A stretch of DNA of 64,000 bases from DATJLY01 sp963773665. GTDB taxonomy: Bacteria > Pseudomonadota > Alphaproteobacteria > ATCC43930 > CGMCC-115725. A program made the translations under genes and the position numbers. The DNA is taken from assembly GCA_963773665.1 (NCBI GenBank), contig CAVZBZ010000004.1:186001-250000 (forward strand), in the 5' to 3' direction. The notes below the pieces were generated by a model. The model was given only the letters and a program-made list of their open reading frames with translations. It made no database searches and was not told the DNA's origin. This document shows, piece after piece, positions 38,243 to 46,949 of the stretch. How positions within the stretch are numbered: the stretch's first letter is position 1; each line of letters opens with the position of its first letter.

Positions 38243-39240
38243 GGCTGCAGCACAACCTTCCCGAGCCCGCCGCGCTCGGCGACGATGCGGTGCGCCTCGG
38301 CGGCCTGGGCGAGCGGCAGGATGCGGTCGACGAGCACGCGCAAGCGGCCTTCGCCGGCAGCCTTGAGGCTTTCGTTCATGTCGGCGTCGCTTTGCCCGGT
38401 CCAGCCCATGATGGTGATGTGGTTGAGATAGAGGTGGCTCACGTCGAGCGGCACCACGCCGCCGCCATGGCTGCCGGCCGTCACCAGCCGCCCGTTCGGC
38501 CCGAGACTCTTGAAGGCCTGGCGGAAGAGATCGGGGTCGCCGATGTTCTCGAGCACGATATCGACGCCCCGGCCGGCGATCCGGCGCGCCTCGGCCGTCA
38601 GATCGGAGGACCGGTAGTTGACGCCGGCGTCGGCGCCGAGATCGAGCGCGGCCTTGACGCGTTCGTCGGTGCCTGCCGCGGCGATCACTTTCGCGCCGAG
38701 ATATTTCGCGACCTGCACGGCAGCGCTGCCGAGGCCGCCGGCCGCGCCCATGACCAGCACCCATTCGCCGGGCACGAGCCGCGCCTTGTCGCGCAGCATG
38801 CTGAAGGCGAGGGGCGCGTGCCGCGCGACAATGGTGGCGGTTGCGAAGTCGAGATTTTCGGGCACGATGAAGGTCGAAATTTCCGGCACCGTCACGAACT
38901 CGGCATAGCCGCCCCAGACATTGACGCCGATCATCACCGTGCTTGCGATCGCGGGCCCTGAATCGGTTCGCAGGTGGGTCGCGACACGGTCGCCCACCTG
39001 GCGCAGCCGCACGCCCTCGCCGACCGCAACCACGACGCCCGACGGATCGACGCCCAGCACATGCGGCAGCTTCACCGGCCGCGGGTATTTTCCGGACCGG
39101 ACGACGAGATCGAGCGTGCGATTGACCGAGACGGCATGAACCTCGATCAGCACTTCGCCGGGCCCCGGAACCGGCGTCGGAACCTCCTCGAGGCGGAGAA
39201 TTTCGGGCGGTCCGAAGGTGCGCATGACGATGGCTTTCAT
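38239..39240 (-). CDS. Quinone-oxidoreductase-like MDR protein
   Basis: 333 residues from ATG 39240 (MKAIVMRTFGPPEILRLEEV). It is a medium-chain dehydrogenase/reductase with a GroES-like N-terminal domain and the NADPH motif VLVMGAAGGLGSAAVQVAKY. The structural and catalytic zinc cysteines are absent, as in quinone oxidoreductases. Substrate is unknown. Its stop overlaps the cyclase start. Confidence 0.85.
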   Translation of the reverse strand: MKAIVMRTFGPPEILRLEEVPTPVPGPGEVLIEVHAVSVNRTLDLVVRSGKYPRPVKLPHVLGVDPSGVVVAVGEGVRLRQVGDRVATHLRTDSGPAIASTVMIGVNVWGGYAEFVTVPEISTFIVPENLDFATATIVARHAPLAFSMLRDKARLVPGEWVLVMGAAGGLGSAAVQVAKYLGAKVIAAAGTDERVKAALDLGADAGVNYRSSDLTAEARRIAGRGVDIVLENIGDPDLFRQAFKSLGPNGRLVTAGSHGGGVVPLDVSHLYLNHITIMGWTGQSDADMNESLKAAGEGRLRVLVDRILPLAQAAEAHRIVAERGGLGKVVLQP

Positions 39241-39424
39241 GGCCAAGGACTATAGACCCGTCCCGTCCCGCGCGCGACGCGCGAGAGGCGCCCTCACGAG
39301 GTTCCACAGGTCGGAACACCGTTCGCGCGAAAATGCACGCGCGAGCGGTACCGCCGAATGGCGGGGCAAAAGCGTTCATGCCCATGAGAGGGCGCGGCCC
39401 GCGCCGATGATCCGGAGGATTTCG

Positions 39425-40111
39425 ATGACCCGCTTGCTCGCAACCACGGCGCTCATTGGCGCCTTCTTCCTCGCGCCCGCATTGGCGCAGACGATGGCAC
39501 CCGCCAATTCGCCGCCGGCCGCCGCGCAGAAAGGCCGGATCGGCGCCGCCGATCGCAGCTTTGCCCATGACGCGGCCGTGAGCGGCATGGCCGAAATCGA
39601 GCTCGGCAAGCTCGCCGAGCAGAAGGGCGCGGCCACGTCCATCAAGGATTTCGGCCGCGAGATGGTCAGCGATCACACGAAGGCCGACGACCGGCTCGCG
39701 GCGGCCGCGAAGCGCGAAGGCATCGTCCTTCCGACCGAGATCGATGCCGAGCACAAGACCGCTTACGACTGGATCGGCAAGCAGACCGGCGCCGATTTCG
39801 ACCGGTTGTATATCCGCAATGCGGTCGACGATCACCAGAAGCAGGTGCCGCTTTTCGAGCGCGAAAGCCGGTCGGGCGAGAACCCCGCGCTGAAGCGGTT
39901 CGCCGCAACCACATTGCCGGCGATCCAGCATCACTTGCAGATGGCGCAAGCGATCGAGGCGGAGATGAACCGCAACGCGCCGCAGGCCGCCAATCCGCCG
40001 GCGCCGGCGGAATCGAGCGGCGCGAGCATGCCGCCCCGTGCCGCCAAACCCGGCGACACGAGCGCCGATCGGCTGAACCGCGAGGAGCTGAACCGGATCG
40101 AGAACCGCTGA
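39425..40111 (+). CDS. DUF4142 exported protein
   Basis: 228 residues from ATG 39425 with GGAGG upstream. A signal peptide (MTRLLATTALIGAFFLAPAL, cleavage after ALA) is followed by a helical DUF4142 ferritin-like bundle: FAHDAAVSGMAEIELGKLAE, VKDFGREMVSDHTKAD-type (here IKDFGREMVSDHTKADDRL), YIRNAVDDHQKQVPLFERES and FAATTLPAIQHHLQMA. A Pro/Ala-rich tail follows. Periplasmic and of unknown function; the family is frequent in soil alphaproteobacteria. Confidence 0.88.
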   Translation: MTRLLATTALIGAFFLAPALAQTMAPANSPPAAAQKGRIGAADRSFAHDAAVSGMAEIELGKLAEQKGAATSIKDFGREMVSDHTKADDRLAAAAKREGIVLPTEIDAEHKTAYDWIGKQTGADFDRLYIRNAVDDHQKQVPLFERESRSGENPALKRFAATTLPAIQHHLQMAQAIEAEMNRNAPQAANPPAPAESSGASMPPRAAKPGDTSADRLNREELNRIENR

Positions 40112-40118
40112 CGTTTCT

Positions 40119-41294
40119 TCAAGCCGAGCGGCGCGCGAGCCTTTTCTCGACAAGCTTTGCGAACAGGCTCGCGCCCAGCGGCAGGATCTCGTCGTTGAAG
40201 TCGTAGCCGGGATTGTGCACTTCGCAGCCGCCCGGCCGGTCGCCGTTGCCGATCTGGATGTAGGCGCCGGGGCATTCGGCAAGCATGTAGGAGAAATCCT
40301 CGGACGCCATCACGAGATTGCTCGCGCGGTTGACGTTCTCGGACCCCACGATCTCGGCGGCCGTGTCGGCGATGAACTCGGTCTCCGTCGCGTCATTGAA
40401 AAGCGGCAGGAAGAGATAGCGGAAATCGAGCGTCGCGGTGGCGCCAAGCCCTTGCGCCACGCCCATTGCCACCCGCGCCATGTTGGCCTCGATCATCTTC
40501 ATCGTATCGTTGCTGAAGGCGCGCACCGTGCCGCGGATCACGGCGCGCTCGGGGATGACGTTATAAGCGTCGCCGGCGTGGATTTGCGTGACGCTGAGGA
40601 CGGCCGTATCGATGGGCCGCACGTTGCGCGAGACGATCGTCTGCAGCGCGGTCGTCACGTGCGCCGCGACCACGACCGGATCGACGCCCGATTCCGGCCG
40701 CGCGCCGTGCGCGCCGCGCCCCTCGATGGCGATGTCGAAGAAGGCGCCGCCCGCCATCATCGCGCCGGGCCGGATCGCGAATTTCCCGGCGGCAAGGCCG
40801 GGGCGGTTGTGCATGCCGAACACCGCCTCGCACGGAAAGCGCGCGAACAACCCGTCCTTCACCATCGCCGCGGCGCCGCCCAAACCCTCTTCGGCCGGCT
40901 GGAAGATGAAATGGACGGTACCGTCGAAATCGCGCGTCTCGGCGAGATAGGCTGCTGCGCCCAGGAGCATGGCGGTGTGCCCGTCGTGGCCGCAGGCATG
41001 CATCCGCCCGCCGTTCTGCGAGCGGTAGTCGAACGAATTCGCCTCCTCGATCGGCAGCGCATCCATGTCGGCGCGCAGACCGATCGTGCGCGGCCCGTTG
41101 CCGGACGTAAGCCGCGCCACGATTCCGGTCCGGCCGATGCCGCGATGAACCTCGCAGCCGAAGGCGGCAAGTTTTTGGGCGACGAGCGCCGATGTGCGCT
41201 CTTCCTCGAAGCCAAGCTCGGGGTGCGCGTGGATGTCGCGCCGCCAGCGCGTGAGATCGTCGTGAAGCTCCTCGATCCGGGGAATGAGCTGCAT
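40119..41294 (-). CDS. M20 family amidohydrolase (hippurate/N-acyl-amino-acid hydrolase-like)
   Basis: 391 residues. M20D features: RRDIHAHPELGFEEERTSAL, LRADMDALPIEE, the metal site MHACGHDGHTAMLLGAA, FQPAEEGLGGA with the catalytic Glu pair, the dimerisation domain around GRGAHGARPESGVDPV, and a late ASEDFSYM. It hydrolyses N-acyl or N-carbamoyl amino acids; the exact substrate is uncertain. It is divergent from an amidase, which suggests joint use of amide compounds. Confidence 0.9.
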   Translation of the reverse strand: MQLIPRIEELHDDLTRWRRDIHAHPELGFEEERTSALVAQKLAAFGCEVHRGIGRTGIVARLTSGNGPRTIGLRADMDALPIEEANSFDYRSQNGGRMHACGHDGHTAMLLGAAAYLAETRDFDGTVHFIFQPAEEGLGGAAAMVKDGLFARFPCEAVFGMHNRPGLAAGKFAIRPGAMMAGGAFFDIAIEGRGAHGARPESGVDPVVVAAHVTTALQTIVSRNVRPIDTAVLSVTQIHAGDAYNVIPERAVIRGTVRAFSNDTMKMIEANMARVAMGVAQGLGATATLDFRYLFLPLFNDATETEFIADTAAEIVGSENVNRASNLVMASEDFSYMLAECPGAYIQIGNGDRPGGCEVHNPGYDFNDEILPLGASLFAKLVEKRLARRSA

Positions 41295-41353
41295 GTCGGG
41301 CCTCCTTGGGCGAGCACGTTGCCGCCGCGCGGCCCCGCGCGCAAGATGGCGCG

Positions 41354-42790
41354 ATGGACCGGCTTTGCGACAAGGATGCGGTCGAGCTGCGCCGTCTCGT
41401 CGGCGCCAGGGCGATCTCGCCCGTCGAGCTTCTGGAGGACTGCCTCGCGCGCATCGCCGAGGTCAATCCGGCGCTGAACGCCGTCACCGCGATGGCGGTC
41501 GAGCGCGCGCGGGCGGAAGCGCGCGCGGCGGAGGCGGCGGTGCTGGCCGGCGGCGAGATCGGCCTGCTGCACGGACTGCCGATCGGCATCAAGGATTTGC
41601 AGGAGACCGCGGGCATCGTCACGACGTTCGGCTCGCCGCTTTATCGCGAGCATGTGCCGCAGGCGGATGACCGGCTCGTCGCCGCGGTGCGGCAGGCGGG
41701 CGCCATCGTCGTCGGCAAGACCAACACGCCCGAATTCGGCGCCGGCGCCAATACCGACAACGCGGTCTATGGCCCGACGCGCAACCCCTACGACCCGAAG
41801 CGGACGTGCGGCGGCTCGTCCGGCGGCTCGGCGGTGGCGCTCGCGTCCGGCATGGTGCCGCTCGCGACCGGCTCCGACACCGGCGGGTCGCTGCGCATCC
41901 CGGCGGCGTTCTGCGGCGTCGTGGGGTTTCGCCCCTCGCCCGGCCTCGTGCCGAACGAGCGCAGGCCGCTCGGCTGGTCGCCGCTCACGGTGCTGGGTCC
42001 GATGGGCCGCACGGTCGCGGATACGCGGCTGCTGCTGCTCGCCCAGGTGGGGCGCGACAGCCGCGACCCGTTCGGGCTGCGCGACGATGCTTCGTCCTTC
42101 GCGGCGCCGGCTTCGGTCGATCCCGCGCGGCTCAGGGTCGCCGTGTCGGAGGATCTGGGCGGCGCGCCGGTCGATCCGCGGCTGCGCGCCACGTTGCGCG
42201 AGCGCGCAGGATTCATCGCGGCTTCATTTCGCTCGTGCGATTGGCGCGATCCGGACATGACGGGCGCGGACGAGACGTTCGCCGTGCTGCGCGCGCAGAA
42301 TTTTCTGGCGGCGCAGCGCGAGCGCTACCAAAAACATCGCGACCAACTCGGCCCCTTCGTGCGCGCGAATTACGAGGAAGGGCTCGCCATGAGCGCGGCA
42401 CAGGTCGCAACGGCGCATGCGGCGGCGACCCGCCTCTATCGCGGCCTGGAAGCGTTCTTCGCCGAGCATGACCTGCTGATCAGCCCGACCGTCGGCGTGC
42501 CGCCCTTTGCGATCGAGGAGCGTTACGCGCGCGAAGTCGGCGGCAAGGCGCTCGCGACGTATTACGCATGGCTTGCGCCGACATATTACCTGTCGCTCAC
42601 GGGCCACCCGTGCATCTCGATCCCGTGCGGGCTCGAGCCCTCCGGCACGCCCTTTGCGCTGCACATCACCGCGGCCGCGGGGCAGGACAAGTTCCTGCTC
42701 GACGCGGCCGAGGCGATCGAGGCCATTCTGGCGCGCGACCCGCGCACCGCGCGGCCGAGGCCCGATCTGCAAAAGCTCGTCAGTCGGTGA
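41354..42790 (+). CDS. Amidase signature family hydrolase
   Basis: 478 residues from ATG 41354; an in-frame ATG at 41306 is less likely. The Ser-cisSer-Lys triad is complete: Lys80 in GIKDLQETAG, Ser155 in CGGSSGGSAVALASG and Ser179 in SDTGGSLRIPA. Family members hydrolyse amides in the cytoplasm; substrate unknown. The 3' end overlaps the stop of the TPP beta-subunit gene by 11 bases in convergent orientation. Confidence 0.92.
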   Translation: MDRLCDKDAVELRRLVGARAISPVELLEDCLARIAEVNPALNAVTAMAVERARAEARAAEAAVLAGGEIGLLHGLPIGIKDLQETAGIVTTFGSPLYREHVPQADDRLVAAVRQAGAIVVGKTNTPEFGAGANTDNAVYGPTRNPYDPKRTCGGSSGGSAVALASGMVPLATGSDTGGSLRIPAAFCGVVGFRPSPGLVPNERRPLGWSPLTVLGPMGRTVADTRLLLLAQVGRDSRDPFGLRDDASSFAAPASVDPARLRVAVSEDLGGAPVDPRLRATLRERAGFIAASFRSCDWRDPDMTGADETFAVLRAQNFLAAQRERYQKHRDQLGPFVRANYEEGLAMSAAQVATAHAAATRLYRGLEAFFAEHDLLISPTVGVPPFAIEERYAREVGGKALATYYAWLAPTYYLSLTGHPCISIPCGLEPSGTPFALHITAAAGQDKFLLDAAEAIEAILARDPRTARPRPDLQKLVSR

Positions 42791-43370
42791 CGCCGAGGCC
42801 GCGCATGAAGTCGTTGCGGATGCGCGCCGGGTTGCGGTCGGTCGTGCCGACGCCGGGCTCCTGGTCGATCTTGGCGGCGATGAGCCAGGGGCCGGGCTCG
42901 GCCAGCGCGCGCGAGATGAGCCGCTCGAATTCCTGCTCGTCCGCGGCCCACGCGCTTTGCGCGAGCCCCGCGCCGCGCGCAATGGCGGCGATGTCGGTCT
43001 TGAACGCCGTCGCGGTCTGCTGCGCGCCGGTGATCTGGTAGGAGCCGTTGTCCATGACGACGATGGCGAGGTTCGGCGGCGCCAAATTCGCGACCGTGCC
43101 GAGCGTGCCGAGCTGCATCAGGATCGAGCCGTCGCCTTCGAGCGCCACGACCCGGCGCGCCGGCTGCGCCAGCGCCACGCCCAGCGCGATCGGCACGGCA
43201 AGCCCCATGCTGCCGAGCATGTAGAAATTCTCGGGCCGGGGCCCTGCGGCCCAGAGATCGAAATTGGTGTTGCCGATGCCGGCCACCACCGCCTCGCCGT
43301 GCGCGAGCTTCGCCACGAGGCGCTGCGTCAGGTCGAAGCGGTTCATGCGCCGCATGTTCGAGCCGGTCAT
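42780..43370 (-). CDS. TPP-dependent decarboxylase, beta (TPP-binding) subunit
   Basis: 196 residues starting ATG 43370, which overlaps the alpha-subunit TGA (ATGA). It contains the C-terminal TPP-binding domain of two-subunit sulfopyruvate or phosphonopyruvate decarboxylases: NFYMLGSMGLAVPIALGVAL, VVALEGDGSILMQLGTLGTV (the GDG...N metal motif) and IVVMDNGSYQITGAQQT. Comparable single-chain enzymes include benzoylformate and acetolactate-type enzymes. The substrate is probably a 2-keto acid. Confidence 0.82.
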   Translation of the reverse strand: MTGSNMRRMNRFDLTQRLVAKLAHGEAVVAGIGNTNFDLWAAGPRPENFYMLGSMGLAVPIALGVALAQPARRVVALEGDGSILMQLGTLGTVANLAPPNLAIVVMDNGSYQITGAQQTATAFKTDIAAIARGAGLAQSAWAADEQEFERLISRALAEPGPWLIAAKIDQEPGVGTTDRNPARIRNDFMRGLGVTD

Positions 43371-43886
43371 GCGGCAAAGACCTTGCCGCCCGTGAGGAGC
43401 GGCGAGAGGATGAAGCAGGCGGGCTGGCGCGTCGCATAGGCCTGCTTCATCGAGCGGTCGAGGATGAATTCGAGCTCGTCCATCCGCTCGATCGTGTGGT
43501 GCGTGATGCCGATCGAGTTCGAGCACCGGCCGCATGGTGCGGCAGACGAGCGTCTGGCCCAGGTTGAACTCGCCCAGGGTGCCGCGCTCGGACACGATCA
43601 TCAGCAGCGGGATCTGGTACGGCACGGCGAGCGAGGCGAGCACGTTGGCGAGCGTGCCGAAGCCGCTCGTCTGCATCAGCACGACGCCGCGCGTGCCCGC
43701 CATGTAGGCGCCGGAGACGATCCCCACCGCCTCTTCCTCGCGCGCGGCAGCGAATGTCGTGAAGTAATTGTCGTGCTCGAGCCCGGCGATCAAGGGCGTC
43801 AGCACCTTGTCCGGGACATAGGGCGCAAGCCGCACCTCGTTCGCCCGAAGGGTGCGCCGCACGATCTCGTGCCACTCGGCCGTCAT
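43367..43886 (-). pseudogene. TPP-dependent decarboxylase, alpha (Pyr) subunit, one-base frameshift
   Basis: Starts MTAEWHEIVRRTLRANEVRL and contains the Pyr domain with FTTFAAAREEEAVGIVSGAY (catalytic Glu), GVVLMQTSGFGTLANVLASL and PLLMIVSERGTLGEFNLGQT. After RPVLE the frame must shift by +1: removing one C at about 43516-43520 gives SIGITHHTIERMDELEFILD, then ATRQPACFILSPLLTGGKVF AA and a TGA that overlaps the beta start. Restored length is about 172 residues. Uncorrected, the frame runs through into the beta subunit as a chimeric 368-residue product. Confidence 0.75.
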
Positions 43887-44737
43887 TTGCGGAGCTTAGC
43901 CTTTTGCTTCTTCGGCGGGTAGCGGGCGGTGACGGCGCAGCGCTGCAAGATGTCGCGGTCCTCGCGCGGCAGGCGATAAAGCCGGGCGAACTCGGCGAGG
44001 CGCGCGCCCAGCGACGGCAGCCGGAAATCCGGCGCGGTCGGGATCAATTGCACGAAATTGCCGCGGGGCCCGCGCTCGGCCACGAGGAACGAGCGCGGCA
44101 GGCGCGGCATCACGCGGGCGATGCGCTGCAAGGGCGTGCCGTCGAGATCGGCCCCGGTCCAGCCGCCCGCCCAGTTGACGGCCATGCAGCCGCCGGGTTT
44201 CAAGGCCGCGACACAGTCGTCCCAGAACGTGTCGGCGACACTCGCCCCGCCCCCGGAATCGTAGAGATCGACCAGCACCGCGTCGAACTCGCCGCGCCTG
44301 CCCACGACCGCGTCCTCGGCCTCGGCGCGCAGGATCCTGTGGCGAACGCGGAAGTGTTCGCGCGCGATCGCAATCACCGCCGGGTCGCGCTCGACCGCCG
44401 TGACCGCGGCAAGGGGCACATAGGCCTCGAGATGGCGCAGCATGGCGCCGCCGCCAAGCCCCAGCAGCAGCACGGAGTCCCGGCGCTCGGCCAGCGCCAG
44501 CGCCAGAAGCATCATGCGCTCGTACGGGAAGACGAGCCGCTCGGGCTCGGCCAAATCCATGGCGGAATGCTCCATCACCTCGCGCGTCCGCCCGACCGTG
44601 CCGAGGAGGCGCACCTTGCGCCCGCGCATCTCCGCCTCGACCACGAACAGCGACTGCGCGTGCGTGCGGCGGTGCTCGACGATGCGGCACTCGTCGCCGT
44701 AATAGCGGCTCACGATTTTCTGGAGCGGTTCCGGCAT
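43883..44737 (-). CDS. Spermidine-synthase-like methyltransferase-fold protein
   Basis: 284 residues from ATG 44737 (MPEPLQKIVSRYYGDECRIV). The nucleotide-binding motif LLLGLGGGAMLRHLEAYVP and VTAVERDPAVIAIAREHFR fit the spermidine synthase / SAM methyltransferase fold. The acidic residues that bind putrescine are not obvious, so aminopropyl transfer is doubtful. The stop overlaps the start of the TPP alpha gene (ATGA), making a three-gene coupled unit. Confidence 0.75.
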   Translation of the reverse strand: MPEPLQKIVSRYYGDECRIVEHRRTHAQSLFVVEAEMRGRKVRLLGTVGRTREVMEHSAMDLAEPERLVFPYERMMLLALALAERRDSVLLLGLGGGAMLRHLEAYVPLAAVTAVERDPAVIAIAREHFRVRHRILRAEAEDAVVGRRGEFDAVLVDLYDSGGGASVADTFWDDCVAALKPGGCMAVNWAGGWTGADLDGTPLQRIARVMPRLPRSFLVAERGPRGNFVQLIPTAPDFRLPSLGARLAEFARLYRLPREDRDILQRCAVTARYPPKKQKAKLRK

Positions 44738-44758
44738 GAGCAAAGGTTCGCACGATGC

Positions 44759-44764
44759 TATACT
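44759..44764 (+). promoter_or_regulatory. Putative -10 element (TATACT)
   Basis: TATACT lies 37 bases before the flavoprotein start and on the far side of the divergent methyltransferase start. No convincing -35 element is present, so this is a weak proposal. Confidence 0.25.
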
Positions 44765-44800
44765 CCAAGGCAAAGCGCGGGTTCAACGAGGGAGGAAGAC

Positions 44801-45994
44801 ATGGCCGCGAAAAGCGATGCGCATTACGCGCGCGACGCCCTGATCGAGCGTGCGACCGGTCTCCTGCCGCGGCTGCGCGAGCGCTCGGTCGCGACCAACC
44901 GCGCGCGCCAGGCCGCGGCCGAGACGGTCAAGGATTTCTGGGACGCCGATCTCTGGTACCTGCTGAAACCCAAGAAATTCGGCGGGCCGGAGGTGCGCGT
45001 CGATACCGCGTTCGAGATCGCCTCGGTGCTGTCGAAGGGCGACGGCTCGGCCGCGTGGGTGTGGACGGTGATGGGCGTCCACGACCTTTTCATGGCGTAT
45101 TTCGACCGCAAGGCGCAGGAGGAATACTGGGCCAACGACCGCACCCTGAGCGCTTCGAGCTTTGCGCCCTCGGGCCGCGTCACGCCGGCCCCGGGCGGCT
45201 ACAAGCTCAGCGGCAAGTGGTCGTTCTGCAGCGGCATCGATCATGCGCAGTGGATGCTTCTGGGCGGCATCGCCGGGATGCTGAGCCAGGACCCGCCGAT
45301 CCCCGACATCCGCTACATGCTGCTGCCGAAATCGGACGTGACGGTGATCGACGACTGGCACGTCATGGGGCTTTCCGGCACCGGCAGCAAGAGCTGCACC
45401 GCCGAGGACGTGTTCGTGCCGGAGCACCGCATGGTGAAGAATGCCGACTTCCTCGCCGGCACGACGCCCGGCACCAAGGTTCATCCGGCGCCGCTCTACA
45501 AGGCGCCGGTCTGGGCGATCTTCCCGTTCTGCATCTCGTCGGCGGCGCCCGGCATGGCGAAGGGCGCGTGCGAAGCCTTCATCGCCGAGATGAAGGCGCG
45601 CTCGGCGAGCTTCGACCACTCGCCCTTGGCGCGGAAGCCCAACGTGCAGCTGCGCCTGTCCGAGGCCTCGGCCTTGGCCGACGCGGCCGAGCTGCTCTAC
45701 ATGCGCTCGCTCAAGGAGACGATCGACAAGGCGATGGCGGGCGAGACTCTCTCGCTCGAGCATCGCCTGAGGAGCCGGCGCGACCAGGGCTATGCCGTGC
45801 AGCTGGCGAAGCGCGCGACCGAGATCCTCCTGGGCGCGCAAGGCGGCGGCGGCATCTTCGAGCAGGGGCCGGTGCAGCGGGCAATGCGCGACCTCACCGC
45901 GCTGTCGGGCCACATCGTCGCCGGATGGGACATGCCGGCGCTCAATTACGGCCAGGTGATGCTCGGCGGGCCGCCGACCGATCCGTTCTTCTGA
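44801..45994 (+). CDS. Acyl-CoA-dehydrogenase-fold flavoprotein (HsaA/HpaB-type monooxygenase-like)
   Basis: 397 residues from ATG 44801 with GAGGGAGGAAGAC upstream. It has an acyl-CoA-dehydrogenase fold: helical N-terminus, middle beta-domain GGYKLSGKWSFCSGIDHAQW, and DWHVMGLSGTGSKSCTAEDV. In the C-terminus GGGGIFEQGPVQRAMRDLTA is typical of two-component flavin hydroxylases related to HsaA, rather than true dehydrogenases. It would oxygenate an aromatic or other substrate using FADH2 from a reductase. The flavin reductase at 21.7 kb is a candidate partner, by inference only. Confidence 0.8.
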   Translation: MAAKSDAHYARDALIERATGLLPRLRERSVATNRARQAAAETVKDFWDADLWYLLKPKKFGGPEVRVDTAFEIASVLSKGDGSAAWVWTVMGVHDLFMAYFDRKAQEEYWANDRTLSASSFAPSGRVTPAPGGYKLSGKWSFCSGIDHAQWMLLGGIAGMLSQDPPIPDIRYMLLPKSDVTVIDDWHVMGLSGTGSKSCTAEDVFVPEHRMVKNADFLAGTTPGTKVHPAPLYKAPVWAIFPFCISSAAPGMAKGACEAFIAEMKARSASFDHSPLARKPNVQLRLSEASALADAAELLYMRSLKETIDKAMAGETLSLEHRLRSRRDQGYAVQLAKRATEILLGAQGGGGIFEQGPVQRAMRDLTALSGHIVAGWDMPALNYGQVMLGGPPTDPFF

Positions 45995-46029
45995 GCGATT
46001 CCGCCTGCGCGGCGGCGTCATGCTCATCG

Positions 46030-46833
46030 CTAATGCGCCAACGGCGGACCTGCGCCAGCCTTCGAGCAGAATTCGGCGACTAATGAAACGAACTCGTCCG
46101 GCTTTTCCTGGATCGGCAGATGGCCGCACCGCGGCAGCACGATGAGACGCGAGCCGGCAATCGCCTTGTGCCACGCTTCGCCGTAAGCAGGCGGAAACAT
46201 TCGGTCGTTCTCGCCCCACAGGATCAATGTCGGAATGTGGATGCGGTGTAGCCAGCGCTGCAACTGCGGATCGTGGAAACGCGGCTGCCAGGCGAGCTTC
46301 GCGACCATGCGCTGGTTGGCGAGGCGCACGTCCTCGTTGTCGGGGCTGAGGATGCGGGCGACCGCTTCATCGGCGAATTTCTGGTCGAAATAGATCTCGC
46401 GCACCGCCTGCTCCTCGCTCATGAGGAATGGGTCGAGCTGCGTAACGCCCGGGACGTGAATGCCCGGAGCATCGACGAGCGTCAGCGACGCGAGACGGCC
46501 CGCGTTGCGAACGGCGAGGTCCGCCGCGACCCAGCCGCCGAGCGACAATCCAACGAGATGGACGGCGCGGAGATCGAGCTTATCCAGGAAATCGAGATAG
46601 AAATTGGCGAGATCCGACACGGTCTCGAGCCAGGGTGGCGGTTCGCCGCCGCCGAAGCCCGGAGCCTGCGGCACGATCACCTCGAATTTTTGCGCGAGGG
46701 CCTGCATCGCGGGGAGGAAGCGCGGCGCGCCGCCCCCGCCGTGCAGCATCAGCATTACCGGCCCCGCGCCAGCGCGCTTCACCGGCACGGACGCGCCGCA
46801 GAGAGTGATCGTCGAGAAGGTTGGTTCCGGCAT
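46030..46833 (-). CDS. Alpha/beta-hydrolase (meta-cleavage hydrolase-like)
   Basis: 267 residues from ATG 46833. The oxyanion motif MLHGGGG, nucleophile HLVGLSLGGWVAADLA, acid LWGENDRMFPP and final histidine PRCGHLPIQEKPDEF make a complete triad in family order. The closest general resemblance is to meta-cleavage product or ester hydrolases. It is convergent with the flavoprotein gene and divergent from the PLP enzyme gene. Confidence 0.87.
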   Translation of the reverse strand: MPEPTFSTITLCGASVPVKRAGAGPVMLMLHGGGGAPRFLPAMQALAQKFEVIVPQAPGFGGGEPPPWLETVSDLANFYLDFLDKLDLRAVHLVGLSLGGWVAADLAVRNAGRLASLTLVDAPGIHVPGVTQLDPFLMSEEQAVREIYFDQKFADEAVARILSPDNEDVRLANQRMVAKLAWQPRFHDPQLQRWLHRIHIPTLILWGENDRMFPPAYGEAWHKAIAGSRLIVLPRCGHLPIQEKPDEFVSLVAEFCSKAGAGPPLAH

Positions 46834-46923
46834 GCCGCAGCAATTGTCCCGGAGCCTCACGGAGCCTGTCAATCCTCGCAGCGACCGGGGCGGATTGAAA
46901 TTGCCACTTGCTGTCCCGTAGGC

Positions 46924-46947
46924 TTGCCCCTTGGAAGAAGGGGGCAA
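46924..46947 (+). promoter_or_regulatory. Hairpin sequestering the ribosome-binding site of the metY-like gene
   Basis: TTGCCCCTT (46924-46932) pairs with AAGGGGGCAA (46938-46947), with one bulged G and a five-base loop. The right arm contains the Shine-Dalgarno for the ATG at 46950. It could gate translation. The upstream leader does not show the SAM-II riboswitch core, so no ligand is claimed. Confidence 0.4.
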
Positions 46948-46949
46948 AC

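Noticed and set aside
43904..44800. N-terminal extension of the flavoprotein frame
   Set aside because: Runs antisense through the methyltransferase gene; ATG 44801 has a strong ribosome-binding site.
46834..46949. SAM-II riboswitch before the sulfhydrylase gene
   Set aside because: The conserved GCTAAA core and pseudoknot partners are not present; only a simple hairpin is seen.
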